Shown here in pieces: positions 45,616 to 53,634 of a stretch of 64,000 nucleotides of DNA. Source of the stretch: JL08 sp963765555 (lineage in GTDB: Bacteria > Pseudomonadota > Alphaproteobacteria > Rhodobacterales > Rhodobacteraceae); assembly GCA_963765555.1 (NCBI GenBank), contig CAVXWX010000002.1, positions 310,001 to 374,000 of the forward strand, written 5' to 3'. A program made the position numbers and the translations under genes. The number at the start of each line of letters is the position of its first letter. The first letter of the stretch is position 1. A model generated the notes under the pieces. It was not told the origin of the DNA. It was given only the letters and a program-made list of their open reading frames with translations, and did no database searches.

Positions 45616-46113
45616 ATGGCAGATGCCCTAACCGTCGTTCCCGGAGAAAACAAAGTCGGCACAGGAGTGAGAGATACAGCACCCGTTGCCGCCGCGTTGT
45701 CGGATACCGTGATCGATACCTACCGACTTATCTTCAAGACGCATGCCTATCACTGGAACGTGGAAGGCCCGCTGTTTTATTCAATTCACAAGCTGACAGA
45801 AGAACAATACGAAGAAATGTTCGGCGCCGTTGATGAAATGGCCGAGCGTATTCGCGCCTTGGGCAAGCTGACACCGATGTCATTTGCGACGCTGGCGCAT
45901 GACAGCGTGATCGACGATCTGGACAAGACCCCGTCGGCGCGTGAAATGGTCGAAGATCTTGCCAAGGATCATGCGCGCGTGGCGCACCGGATGCACGCCG
46001 CGATCAAGATCGCCGAAAAAGAACATGACGAAGTGACGGCGGATCTTCTGACCGGACGTTCGGCATTTCATGAAAAAGCGGCGTGGATGCTGCGCGCGAT
46101 CGCATCGGAATAA
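45616..46113 (+). CDS. dps: Dps-family DNA-protecting ferritin
   Basis: This 165-aa miniferritin oxidises and stores iron and coats DNA under stress. Ferroxidase ligands are seen in KTHAYHWNVEGPLFYSIH (His) and EEMFGAVDEMAERIRALG (Asp/Glu), typical of Dps. TAAAGGAG lies upstream of the ATG. It is probably transcribed with DUF1328 from the EcfG-type promoter, and it is followed by two hairpins. Confidence 0.93.
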   Translation: MADALTVVPGENKVGTGVRDTAPVAAALSDTVIDTYRLIFKTHAYHWNVEGPLFYSIHKLTEEQYEEMFGAVDEMAERIRALGKLTPMSFATLAHDSVIDDLDKTPSAREMVEDLAKDHARVAHRMHAAIKIAEKEHDEVTADLLTGRSAFHEKAAWMLRAIASE

Positions 46114-46123
46114 CATTTTGAAC

Positions 46124-46154
46124 GGGGCCGGCATCCGTCCCTTTGACCGGCCCC
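46124..46154 (+). terminator. First hairpin after dps
   Basis: GGGGCCGG (46124-46131) pairs with CCGGCCCC (46147-46154) around a 15-base loop. Only CTTT follows, so it may protect or slow the transcript ahead of the second, stronger terminator. Confidence 0.5.
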
Positions 46155-46162
46155 CTTTACCT

Positions 46163-46198
46163 GACCCTGCCGTATGTTTTGCGGCAGGGTCTTTTTTT
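46163..46198 (+). terminator. Intrinsic terminator of dps
   Basis: A 10-bp stem (GACCCTGCCG with CGGCAGGGTC) is followed by seven T. It separates dps from the convergent phyR. Confidence 0.9.
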
Positions 46199-46202
46199 CG
46201 TA

Positions 46203-47018
46203 TCAACCCGCCTTCAGCGTTTCGGTTGACGAAAAGAACAGGGCCTGCCCAACGGCAGAGCGCACCTGGTCTTCGGTATAGGGCTTTGCAATCACAAAAG
46301 CGGGTTCGGGGCGTTCGCCGGTCAGCAACCGTTCGGGAAACGCGGTGATGAAGATCACCGGAATTTGGCCGATTTTTTCAAGCAGATCATTGACCGCATC
46401 GATCCCGGATGAGTTATCTGCCAGTTGGATATCAGCGAGGATCAGGTCAGGTGCTTCACCAAGCCCCAGCTTCAACGCACCTTGCTGTGTGCGCCCGATG
46501 CCGGTCACGTGATGGCCCATCGACGTTACAATGTCGTGGATATCCATCGCGATAATGGCTTCATCCTCGATCACCAGAATTTTTCCGGCAACGCTGGCGT
46601 CAACTTCACGGCGCGCCAGATCGATCAGGTTTTCAACCTGATCTTGGGTCAGTTGCATAATGTTGGCGATATCTGAAACGCTGAACTGTTCAACACTGTT
46701 AAGCAAAAGCGCCTGCCGTGTATCCGGGGCCAACACGCCGATATGGGTGTGAACGGCCTGTTCCAGCCCCTGCTGCGGCGCTTCGGCGGGCGCGCCCGCA
46801 CTGTTCCAGACCAGATGAAAGGCCCGAAACAACGCCACGCGCGGCGGCAATTCGGTTTGGAGCACTGAACGGTCATGCAAAATCGATTCCAACGTGGCGG
46901 CGGCAAATGCATCGCCGGTGGATTGCGTGCCCGTCAGCGCGCGCGCATACCGTCTGAGATACGGAAGATGTGCTGCAATCTGTGCCGTCACATCGTTCTC
47001 TGGTTCTGTGGTTTTCAT
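46203..47018 (-). CDS. phyR: General stress response anti-anti-sigma factor PhyR
   Basis: PhyR is a response regulator whose N-terminal sigma-like domain (residues 1 to about 135) captures NepR when its receiver is phosphorylated. The receiver spans about 145-262: acidic pocket VIEDEAIIAMDIHD, phospho-acceptor D196 in LILADIQLADNSSG, and the conserved lysine in VIAKPYTEDQ. Length (271 aa) is typical. It is divergent from nepR-ecfG with an overlapping pair of EcfG-type promoters between them, so it is under the control of the sigma factor it frees. Confidence 0.95.
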   Translation of the reverse strand: MKTTEPENDVTAQIAAHLPYLRRYARALTGTQSTGDAFAAATLESILHDRSVLQTELPPRVALFRAFHLVWNSAGAPAEAPQQGLEQAVHTHIGVLAPDTRQALLLNSVEQFSVSDIANIMQLTQDQVENLIDLARREVDASVAGKILVIEDEAIIAMDIHDIVTSMGHHVTGIGRTQQGALKLGLGEAPDLILADIQLADNSSGIDAVNDLLEKIGQIPVIFITAFPERLLTGERPEPAFVIAKPYTEDQVRSAVGQALFFSSTETLKAG

Positions 47019-47047
47019 TCACCCTCCGAATTTTTCATGACTTTGCG

Positions 47048-47072
47048 GGAACCAACGCGCAAGTTGGGCGTT
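47048..47072 (+). promoter_or_regulatory. EcfG-type promoter of nepR-ecfG
   Basis: GGAAC (47048-47052), 16 bases, then CGTT (47069-47072) lies 40 bp from the nepR ATG. It implies autoregulation of the sigma factor. It overlaps the opposite promoter for phyR. Confidence 0.88.
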
Positions 47073-47079
47073 AGGTTCC
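47054..47079 (-). promoter_or_regulatory. EcfG-type promoter of phyR
   Basis: On the minus strand GGAAC (47079-47075), 17 bases, then CGTT (47057-47054) lies 35 bp from the phyR start. It shares 19 bp with the nepR promoter, so both cannot be occupied by polymerase at once. Confidence 0.82.
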
Positions 47080-47112
47080 ATGTGACATCCAAAAAAGGTA
47101 GTACGTGTATTC

Positions 47113-47277
47113 ATGACCGGCCCAAAAGACAAAGACAGCGGTGGCGACGGGAACGGCGCAAGACGCAAGGATGAAATCGGCGAAAACCTGAAACGTGTCT
47201 ATGATGATATCATAGAAGAAGAGGTGCCCGAAAGATTTCAAGGTGCTGTTGCAACAGTTGCGCGAGCAAGGCGGTGA
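47113..47277 (+). CDS. nepR: NepR anti-sigma factor, C-terminus out of frame
   Basis: This small anti-sigma factor holds EcfG until PhyR binds it. The core IGENLKRVYDDIIEEEVPERF is unmistakable. As printed the frame then reads QGAVATVARARR and stops at 47277 (54 aa). Dropping one base near 47239 instead gives KVLLQQLREQGGDK and a TGA at 47282-47284 that overlaps the ecfG ATG, exactly as in related operons. This is either a sequence error or a frameshift that would change the end of the second helix. Confidence 0.85.
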   Translation: MTGPKDKDSGGDGNGARRKDEIGENLKRVYDDIIEEEVPERFQGAVATVARARR

Positions 47278-47280
47278 CAA

Positions 47281-47862
47281 ATGAACGTTGCCCTTTCCGA
47301 TTGCGACACCGACGCGCTTGATCCGCGTGACGAAATTGTCATGCATCTGAAACCGATGCGCGCCTTTGCGCTGTCGCTGACCCGGGACGTGTCGCGCGCA
47401 GATGATCTTGTTCAGGATACTGTCGTCAAGGCATGGACCAATATCGACAAATTCCAGGCCGGCACCAACATGCGGGCGTGGCTGTTCACGATCCTGCGCA
47501 ACACGTTCTATTCCGAACGCCGCAAGGCGAAGCGCGAAGTGGCGGATATTGACGGAGTGCTGACCGAACAGATTGCCGAAAAACCGGCACATGACGGCCA
47601 TCTGGCCATGGCCGATTTCCGCAAAAGTTTTGAACAATTGCCCGATGAACAACGCGAAGCGTTGATGCTGGTCGGGGCGCAGGGGTTTTCCTATATCGAC
47701 GCGGCCGAATTATGTGGCGTCGCGGTGGGAACCATCAAAAGCCGCGTCAATCGGGGCCGCAAAACCTTGGCGGAACTGCTGGAGCTGGATGAGGACGATG
47801 CGCTGGAACTGACCGATCAGGCCACAATTGGCGTTATCGCAAGCAACCCCACATCCGGATGA
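47281..47862 (+). CDS. ecfG: ECF sigma factor EcfG, general stress response
   Basis: This alternative sigma factor directs the general stress regulon (193 aa). Region 2 (FALSLTRDVSRADDLVQDTVVKAW, with MRAWLFTILRNTFYSERR) and region 4 (LPDEQREALMLVGAQGFSYIDAAEL, then VGTIKSRVNRGR) are complete. It follows nepR and overlaps the kinase gene by ATGA. The eight matching promoters in the window are its presumed targets. Confidence 0.95.
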   Translation: MNVALSDCDTDALDPRDEIVMHLKPMRAFALSLTRDVSRADDLVQDTVVKAWTNIDKFQAGTNMRAWLFTILRNTFYSERRKAKREVADIDGVLTEQIAEKPAHDGHLAMADFRKSFEQLPDEQREALMLVGAQGFSYIDAAELCGVAVGTIKSRVNRGRKTLAELLELDEDDALELTDQATIGVIASNPTSG

Positions 47863-49649
47863 GTACGGGGTTGGACCGACAGCAGGATTTGCCCGAAAAC
47901 GGGGAAGATGATGCTTTGCCGATCGCGGCTGTTGGCCCTGCGCGGTCGTTGTCGGTCCGCGTTGCGATCCTGTTGACTCTGGCGCTGTTGCCGCTGGGCT
48001 TGCTGGCTGTTTTCCAGACCAAAAAGGCGATCACCGCTGCCCGCCAGACCTATCAGGCGAGTTTGCAGTCCCAGACCTCTGACATTGTCAGACCAGAGCG
48101 TGAAACGATCATCGCTGCCTTTGGTGCGGCCAGAGGGTTGGCCGATGCGGTTGCTGTGCTTGATCCGGCAACAACAGACTGTGTCGCATTGATGCAGCGC
48201 GCGGCGCGCAGCACGGATCGTATTCTTTTTGTCGGGTTTATCGATGCGAACGGGCAGTCGGCGTGCAACAATTTTGAACAGCCCTACGATTTTTCGGATA
48301 ACCCGTCCTCTCGGGCGTTGTTTGAAAATCCGCAGGAACAGGTCACTTTCAATCCGTCCGGTGAGGTGACGGGGTTGCCTGTTATCATCGTCAGCCAACC
48401 GGTTTACGGGCGCGAACAGACGTTTCTGGGGTTCATTTCGCTGTCCTTCTCCGGACAGCCGATGGTGCTGGAGCGTGACAAAATCGATATCGCGCGGGAA
48501 GCGATCGTTGTGACGTTTAATGCCAAGGGCGCGATCCTGACGGCGGATGTGCCCCGTGAAGCAGTGAACGGCCTGTTGCCGGCAGACCGGTCGCTGTCCG
48601 ATCTTGTCGGTCAAAAGCGGCAGGCTTTTACTGCGCCAACTGCGAATGGCACCAAACGCGATTTCGCGCTTGTTCCGATTGTGCCAGAGGAAGCCTATGC
48701 GCTGGGCGTGTGGAAACCAGAAACTCCGCTGGTTCAAAGCGTGAAATATGCCTCGGCGACCATTTTGTTTCCCATTCTGATGTGGGTCATCAGCCTGTTG
48801 GTTGCTCTTATGGCGATCCAGCGTCAGGTGATCCGCCCGTTGCGCTCTCTTGGGCGAAACATGCGCGATTTCTCGGACAAAAGAATTGCATTCCGCCGCG
48901 ATGAACTGGATGATTTACCGGTTGAACTTCAGCAGATCGCTGAGATTTTTCATAGCGTCGCCTTTAAGCTTTTGCGCGATGAGGCCGATCTGGAAAACCG
49001 TATTTTCGAACGCGAAGTGCTGTTGAAGGAAGTGCATCATCGGGTCAAGAACAACCTGCAACTGATATCGTCGATCCTGAACCTGCAATCGCGGCAGGCC
49101 ACATCAAAAGAGGCGCGCGATGCGCTGCGCACGGTGCAGGACAGATTGTCCAGCCTCGCCACTGTGCACCGGGCACTTTACCAGACGACCGAATTGTCGA
49201 ATGTGCGGATTGATGAATTGCTGGAAAGCCTGTTTTCCCAACTGCTTTCGATCGGGTCTGAAACCGCCCGAGGGATCACGCTGTCCACCGATATGGATCC
49301 GGTGACGCTGGTGCCCGATCAGGCCAGCCCGTTGGCGATGCTGGCAACCGAAGCGTTCACCAACGCCCTGAAATACGCGGGAAAAAACCGTGACGGTAAT
49401 CTGTTTATCACCGTGCGCCTGACACAGACAGATACGGCGGACGGATCTGATATTATCCTTGAAATCACCAACTCTGTTTCCGAAGATATAAAGGATCAGG
49501 GCGCAGTCGGTTTGGGGCGTAAATTGATCCAGACGTTTTCCCAGCAACTGGGCGGCACGGTGGAACAGACGCTGGACAACGGACAGTATGTTTTTGTCAC
49601 CCGTTTTGCACATCAGCCGTTCCATCCCGAGGACGACGACCCCACATAA
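47859..49649 (+). CDS. PhyK-type sensor histidine kinase (HisKA_2)
   Basis: This 596-aa membrane kinase is expected to phosphorylate PhyR. One membrane segment is at about residues 30-52 (VRVAILLTLALLPLGLLAVF) and a second at about 300-325 (FPILMWVISLLVALMAI), bracketing a large periplasmic sensor domain. A HAMP-like linker follows. The phosphorylatable His lies near residue 393 in KEVHHRVKNNLQLISSIL, characteristic of HisKA_2, with the ATPase N-box LATEAFTNALKYAG. The ATG overlaps the ecfG stop, so sensor and sigma factor are co-expressed. Confidence 0.9.
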   Translation: MSTGLDRQQDLPENGEDDALPIAAVGPARSLSVRVAILLTLALLPLGLLAVFQTKKAITAARQTYQASLQSQTSDIVRPERETIIAAFGAARGLADAVAVLDPATTDCVALMQRAARSTDRILFVGFIDANGQSACNNFEQPYDFSDNPSSRALFENPQEQVTFNPSGEVTGLPVIIVSQPVYGREQTFLGFISLSFSGQPMVLERDKIDIAREAIVVTFNAKGAILTADVPREAVNGLLPADRSLSDLVGQKRQAFTAPTANGTKRDFALVPIVPEEAYALGVWKPETPLVQSVKYASATILFPILMWVISLLVALMAIQRQVIRPLRSLGRNMRDFSDKRIAFRRDELDDLPVELQQIAEIFHSVAFKLLRDEADLENRIFEREVLLKEVHHRVKNNLQLISSILNLQSRQATSKEARDALRTVQDRLSSLATVHRALYQTTELSNVRIDELLESLFSQLLSIGSETARGITLSTDMDPVTLVPDQASPLAMLATEAFTNALKYAGKNRDGNLFITVRLTQTDTADGSDIILEITNSVSEDIKDQGAVGLGRKLIQTFSQQLGGTVEQTLDNGQYVFVTRFAHQPFHPEDDDPT

Positions 49650-49664
49650 TGTGTACCACCCGAC

Positions 49665-49690
49665 GGGCCATCAGGCTGGCCCCTGTTTTT
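49665..49690 (+). terminator. Terminator after the kinase gene
   Basis: GGGCCA (49665-49670) pairs with TGGCCC (49677-49682) around a 6-base loop, followed by TGTTTTT. It ends the nepR-ecfG-kinase transcript. Confidence 0.75.
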
Positions 49691-49710
49691 GTTTCATGTC
49701 AGGTTGACGC

Positions 49711-51272
49711 ATGAATGCCTCAGACATCTCTTTGAAGGCACCGGTTACGAACGTGCGTCTTCTGATCACCGCCGAACAAGCCTATCCGGCGATGGAGCAC
49801 GCGTTTCTGGATGCGCGCACGGAAATCTGGGCGAGTTACCGCATCTTTGATCTGGCCACGCGGTTGCGCAGCAAGGCTGCGCAGCGCATCGGCACAGACT
49901 GGTTTGACCTGATGGTGCATGTCCTCAAACGGGGCGTTGCGGTGCATATGGTCCTGTCGGATTTCGATCCTGTTGTGGGGCGTGACCTGCATTGTGCGTC
50001 ATGGAAGGCGCGGCGGGCCTTTGTCGCGGCGGCCGAGGTCGCCGGGCCACATGCGCGGTTGCGCGTGATCAATGCGCTGCACACGGCCCGTGCGGGGCTA
50101 TTGCCCAAGGCGCTGTTGTGGCCCGGCATGTACACCAAATTGCGCAAGCACGCCGATGATTTGAACGCTATGGAGGATGGCGCAAGGCAACGGGTGATGG
50201 AATGTAGCCCCGGTTTAAGCGCGTTGCTGACGCAAAAGAAGAATGGTGTGCTGGCCGCGCGCCACTGGCCCCCGTGCGAGATTGTGCCCGCCACCCATCA
50301 CCAGAAAATGGCTGTGTTTGATCGCAAGACACTGTGTATTGGCGGGCTTGATCTGGATGAACGGCGCTATGATGACCTGCGCCACCAAAGACAGCGGGAT
50401 GAAACGTGGCACGATGTGCAGATGATGTGCGAGGGCGCGGTTGTCAAAGACGCCCAGACGCATTTGGAGGAATTCTTGTATATGGGGGCGGGAACGAAAG
50501 CACCGCCGTCCAAAAGCCGGTTTCTGACCACGTTGTCAGTGCCACGCAAAATGGGATTTCCCTATTTGTCCCCTTACCCTGTGTCGACGGGGTTGGCGCA
50601 CGCACATCACACTCTGGCCCGTCAGGCACAGAACCTGATTTATCTGGAAACACAGTATTTTCGCGACCGCAAATTCGCGAAAACGCTGGCACAGGCAGCG
50701 CGGCAGCGCCCTGATTTGTCATTGATCCTGATCTTGCCTGCGGCCCCTGACGATGTGGCCTTTGAAGGATCGACATCGACGGATGCGCGCTACGGCGAAA
50801 ACCTGCAGGCAAAATGTCTGGCGACGCTCAGGGCAGGGTTCGGGAATCGCGCGGTGATCTGTTCGCCCGTGCGCCCGCATGTCTCGTCTACGGGGATCGC
50901 GATGAACTGTGCGGCTCACCCATCATTTACGTGCATGCAAAAGTATCTGTTTTTGATGACAACGCAGCCATCATATCCTCGGCCAACCTGAACGGGCGCA
51001 GCTTTTATTGGGACACCGAAGCCGGTGTTCTGATGGAAGATGCCGCAACCGTCCGTTCGATAAGGCAGCGTGTGTTTGGCCACTGGCTGGGGGAAAATGC
51101 GGGGCCGGAATTCCATGATCCGGTCACAGCTCCAACAGCTTGGCGCACGCTTGTGCATCAAAACGCATCTTGCGCGCCGGACAAACGTACTGGTTTTCTG
51201 GTGCCTCACGACCCGAAGCCCGCCGAACGGTTCGGCCGTGCGGTGCCCGGTGTGCCCGAAGAAATCGTCTGA
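49711..51272 (+). pseudogene. Phospholipase D-like protein, one frameshift
   Basis: This is a two-domain PLD-superfamily phosphodiesterase of about 520 aa once repaired. The first HKD motif is HQKMAVFD (about 50.30 kb), followed by IGGLDLDERRYD. The second is HAKVSVFD (about 50.93 kb), followed by IISSANLNGRSF. The frame changes at about 50.87-50.91 kb, just before the second motif. Cleaving or exchanging phospholipid head groups (cardiolipin synthase-like) is a possible activity. It follows the stress kinase behind a terminator, and no EcfG-type promoter is seen. Confidence 0.82.
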
Positions 51273-51333
51273 TCTTCGCAACCCAAGGTTAGCAGTGCCA
51301 ACGCGGCCGCCCAGCCAACGGATTCGTTTGTTG

Positions 51334-51359
51334 GGAACCCCGCCCCGTTCGTTCGCGTT
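51334..51359 (+). promoter_or_regulatory. EcfG-type promoter of the CsbD gene
   Basis: GGAAC (51334-51338), 17 bases, then CGTT (51356-51359) lies 37 bp from the CsbD start. Confidence 0.82.
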
Positions 51360-51396
51360 GACCTGTCAGAGTTAACCAAATGAAAGGAGATCCGAT

Positions 51397-51597
51397 ATGA
51401 ACCGGGATCAAATCGAAGGAACGTGGAAGCAGATCAAGGGCGCCGTCAAAAGCCAGTGGGGTGAATTGACTGACGATGATTTGCAACAGGTCGATGGCAA
51501 CCGCGACAAGCTGGTCGGAAAAATTCAGGAACGCTATGGCAAGACCCGCGAAGAGGCCGAGCGTGAAGTCGACAGCTGGAACCTGACGGGAAGCTGA
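51397..51597 (+). CDS. CsbD-family general stress protein
   Basis: This 66-aa hydrophilic protein has the CsbD pattern: MNRDQIEGTWKQIKGAVKSQWG, then DGNRDKLVGKIQERYG. It is common in bacterial stress regulons; the biochemical function is unknown. AAAGGAGAT lies upstream of the ATG. It shares a transcript with the next gene, which starts 3 bp after its stop. Confidence 0.92.
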   Translation: MNRDQIEGTWKQIKGAVKSQWGELTDDDLQQVDGNRDKLVGKIQERYGKTREEAEREVDSWNLTGS

Positions 51598-51600
51598 CCC

Positions 51601-52098
51601 ATGCCTGATACACATCGAACGGAAACCGAACCCAGAACACAGTTGTTCGACCAGTTGTCGCATGTGCGCGCAGGAATGCTGGGCGTGGAAGGATCGGGCG
51701 CACATATGCGCCCGATGACCCATTTTGCCGACAGGGACAAAGCTGTCTTGTGGTTCATCACATCGCGCCAGACCGATCTGGCAGCCGAAGTGGGGCAGGG
51801 CGCAACAGCGCATTATTGTCTGGTTGGCGAAGACACCGGCTATTTCGCGTGTCTGCGTGGGGCCATCCGGCAAAGTGATAATTCCGAAATGCTGGACGAG
51901 TTGTGGAACGCGGTTGCGGCCGCGTGGTTTACTGGCCGCGACGATCCGGATTTGTTGTTACTGGAAATGTCGCTGCGCGACGGCGAAGTCTGGAGCGCGA
52001 CGGACAGCCGCTTTCAGTTCGGCCTTGAGATTGCCCGCGCCAATCTGGACAGGGACGCAAAGCCGGATATCGGCGCACATGCCATCGTCCGGTTCTGA
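51601..52098 (+). CDS. Pyridoxamine 5'-phosphate oxidase-like general stress protein
   Basis: This 165-aa protein has the split-barrel flavin-binding fold of the PNPOx-like general stress family (GAHMRPMTHFADRDKAVLWFITS; NAVAAAWFTGRDDPDLLLLEM). Family members bind FMN or FAD, but the substrate is unknown. It is translationally close to csbD, probably under the same EcfG-type promoter, and is followed by a strong terminator. Confidence 0.88.
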   Translation: MPDTHRTETEPRTQLFDQLSHVRAGMLGVEGSGAHMRPMTHFADRDKAVLWFITSRQTDLAAEVGQGATAHYCLVGEDTGYFACLRGAIRQSDNSEMLDELWNAVAAAWFTGRDDPDLLLLEMSLRDGEVWSATDSRFQFGLEIARANLDRDAKPDIGAHAIVRF

Positions 52099-52116
52099 GA
52101 CATGACAATACCACCA

Positions 52117-52156
52117 AACCACCCGGTTCGGGATTATCCGAACCGGGTGGTTTTTT
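52117..52156 (+). terminator. Strong terminator of the CsbD operon
   Basis: A perfect 15-bp stem (AACCACCCGGTTCGG with CCGAACCGGGTGGTT) around a 6-base loop runs into TTTTTT. Confidence 0.95.
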
Positions 52157-52233
52157 GTTGGCCAAATCATGCATCAATGTTTGCGAAAGAGTGGTACAAG
52201 GCTGCATCGCCTCTTTGATCTTTAGCGACACAT

Positions 52234-52264
52234 AAAAGGGGCGCAGAGATCCGCGCCCCTTTTT
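52234..52264 (-). terminator. Terminator downstream of the 268-aa PRC-barrel gene
   Basis: AAAAGGGGCGC (52234-52244) pairs with GCGCCCCTTTT (52253-52263) around an 8-base loop. Read on the minus strand it ends in TTTT; read on + in TTTTT, so it can work both ways. Confidence 0.8.
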
Positions 52265-52303
52265 CTTTATGTCCTAGTGAGGCTTGTCACCACATCTGTG
52301 GGC

Positions 52304-53110
52304 TTAGCTTTCACCTTTCCAGGCGCGCATGTTCTCAAGCTGGCCTTCTGTCAAATCCACATAGGCACGCAGCGTGTCTTCTGCTGCGAGACGGCGCAGG
52401 CTCACCTGATCGACACCGAGCGCAACGGGTTTTTCACCGATCCCAAGAAACCCGCCAATGTCGATGATAATGGCATCAACCTTGCCGTTTTCGGCCAGTG
52501 TCAGCTCGCTGATCTCGCCAACCCATTCGCTGTTGGCACCGTATACCGCCGCACCCAGCAGATCGTCTGTCGATACATCGGCAAAGGCAACAGTTGCCGG
52601 TTCGGGACGGTCCAGAACCATATTTTCGGTTCCGAGCAGTTCACCGGCATTTTCGGCAAGCCTGTCATCAAAGCGGCTGGTGTTCTGGAACATGGATTTG
52701 TCACCATTGTAGACGATAAAGTACGCGCCTTCGTCGTCTGCATCAGGGGTAAACCGGACGTCTTGGATATCGATCCGCCGTTCGGTTTCACCAACCCCCA
52801 GAAAACCGCCGGCATCCACGATCAGCGCTGTAACCTGACCATCTTTCGTCAGGACAACATCGTGGATTTCGCCCGCCATCTTCCAACTGTCCGGCACTTC
52901 GGTCAGTGGCATGCTGGCACCGGTTTGATCTGTGGTTCCTTCTGAACCGGGCAGATAGATGCGGTGGCCAAACAGGTCGGATGCTTTCAACGTCATCTGG
53001 TTTGCTGGTGCCATGACATCAGAACCCGAAGCGGTGTTTTCCGATTGCTCTGCCGCAATGGGACTGGCGGCCATTGCGACAAGTGCAGTGGTCATTAAAA
53101 GGCGTTTCAT
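52304..53110 (-). CDS. Secreted protein with two PRC-barrel domains
   Basis: This 268-aa protein has a Sec signal peptide (MKRLLMTTALVAMAASPIAA) and two PRC-barrel units. The first is around residues 85-125 (EIHDVVLTKDGQVTALIVDA, then GGFLGVG). The second is around 190-230 (GEISELTLAENGKVDAIIID, then GGFLGIG). PRC-barrels bind protein partners; the one in PuhA is the best known. The role of secreted forms is unknown, though they are frequent in stress regulons. No canonical EcfG promoter is seen before it. The mature part is acidic. Confidence 0.85.
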   Translation of the reverse strand: MKRLLMTTALVAMAASPIAAEQSENTASGSDVMAPANQMTLKASDLFGHRIYLPGSEGTTDQTGASMPLTEVPDSWKMAGEIHDVVLTKDGQVTALIVDAGGFLGVGETERRIDIQDVRFTPDADDEGAYFIVYNGDKSMFQNTSRFDDRLAENAGELLGTENMVLDRPEPATVAFADVSTDDLLGAAVYGANSEWVGEISELTLAENGKVDAIIIDIGGFLGIGEKPVALGVDQVSLRRLAAEDTLRAYVDLTEGQLENMRAWKGES

Positions 53111-53261
53111 TGTGTACTCCTTTCTTGAATTTCGTATTCGGCAGGGCGCGTCCCTGCTTGGGAAACCAACACATGAACGGGGGTGAAAGTTTCCAACTGT
53201 TTCCGAAATTCAATCGGGAACCCACGGCACAGTTTGTGCGTTGGGGGCGGTTGCACGGATG

Positions 53262-53292
53262 CAAAAAAGGCGGGGATTTGAACCCCGCCTTT
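53262..53292 (-). terminator. Terminator of the entericidin-like gene
   Basis: AAAGGCGGGG (53266-53275) pairs with CCCCGCCTTT (53283-53292). On the minus strand it is followed by TTTTTT. The stem-loop resembles a tRNA T-arm, but there is no tRNA around it. Confidence 0.8.
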
Positions 53293-53367
53293 CGCACCCA
53301 CCCAGTTGATCACTCGTTACTTGACCATGTCGGCAACGTGTCGCTGCGTGAAGCGGATACCAAATGA

Positions 53368-53490
53368 TCAGCTTGCCGCTTCTTCCTGAAGTGTCTCGCC
53401 GGCATTTTCTACATCACGCCCGAACCCTTGCGCGGTTTCGCAGGCCGACAGGGACAGGGCGGCGATGACGATGATTGAAATCCGAAGCAT
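53368..53490 (-). CDS. Entericidin A/B-family small lipoprotein
   Basis: This 40-aa lipoprotein starts at ATG 53490 (MLRISIIVIAALSLSACETA). The lipobox LSAC is followed by GFGRDVENAGETLQ, the entericidin pattern. AAGGAAAAA lies upstream. In E. coli entericidins act as a toxin-like/antidote pair under stress; here only one member is seen. An EcfG-type promoter lies 31 bp upstream. Confidence 0.88.
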   Translation of the reverse strand: MLRISIIVIAALSLSACETAQGFGRDVENAGETLQEEAAS

Positions 53491-53521
53491 GATTTTTTCC
53501 TTTTTCTGTTCACACCAAATC

Positions 53522-53546
53522 AACGCGCGAACGTGCGTATTGTTCC
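53522..53546 (-). promoter_or_regulatory. EcfG-type promoter of the entericidin-like gene
   Basis: On the minus strand GGAAC (53546-53542), 16 bases, then CGTT (53525-53522) lies 31 bp from the start codon. Confidence 0.85.
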
Positions 53547-53561
53547 TGAAAGCCGCGCCCA

Positions 53562-53590
53562 TAAAAAAACCGGCGGGTTTCCCCGCCGGC
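53562..53590 (-). terminator. Terminator of the 175-aa PRC-barrel gene
   Basis: CCGGCGGG (53570-53577) pairs with CCCGCCGG (53582-53589) with a short TTTC loop. On the minus strand a run of seven T follows. It directly precedes the entericidin promoter. Confidence 0.9.
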
Positions 53591-53634
53591 TCTTTCCTTG
53601 CGCAGAGAAACTCCGCGCGGTGCCTGATTACGTG

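Noticed and set aside
53176..53204. EcfG-like promoter before the 268-aa PRC-barrel gene
   Set aside because: On the minus strand it reads GGAAAC with 19 bases before CGTT. Both the -35 and the spacing depart from the consensus.
53266..53292. Possible tRNA 3' part on the minus strand (GGGGTTCAAATCCCC looks like a T-arm)
   Set aside because: No D-arm, anticodon arm or matching acceptor stem lies upstream, no CCA follows, and the stem runs straight into six T. It is a terminator.
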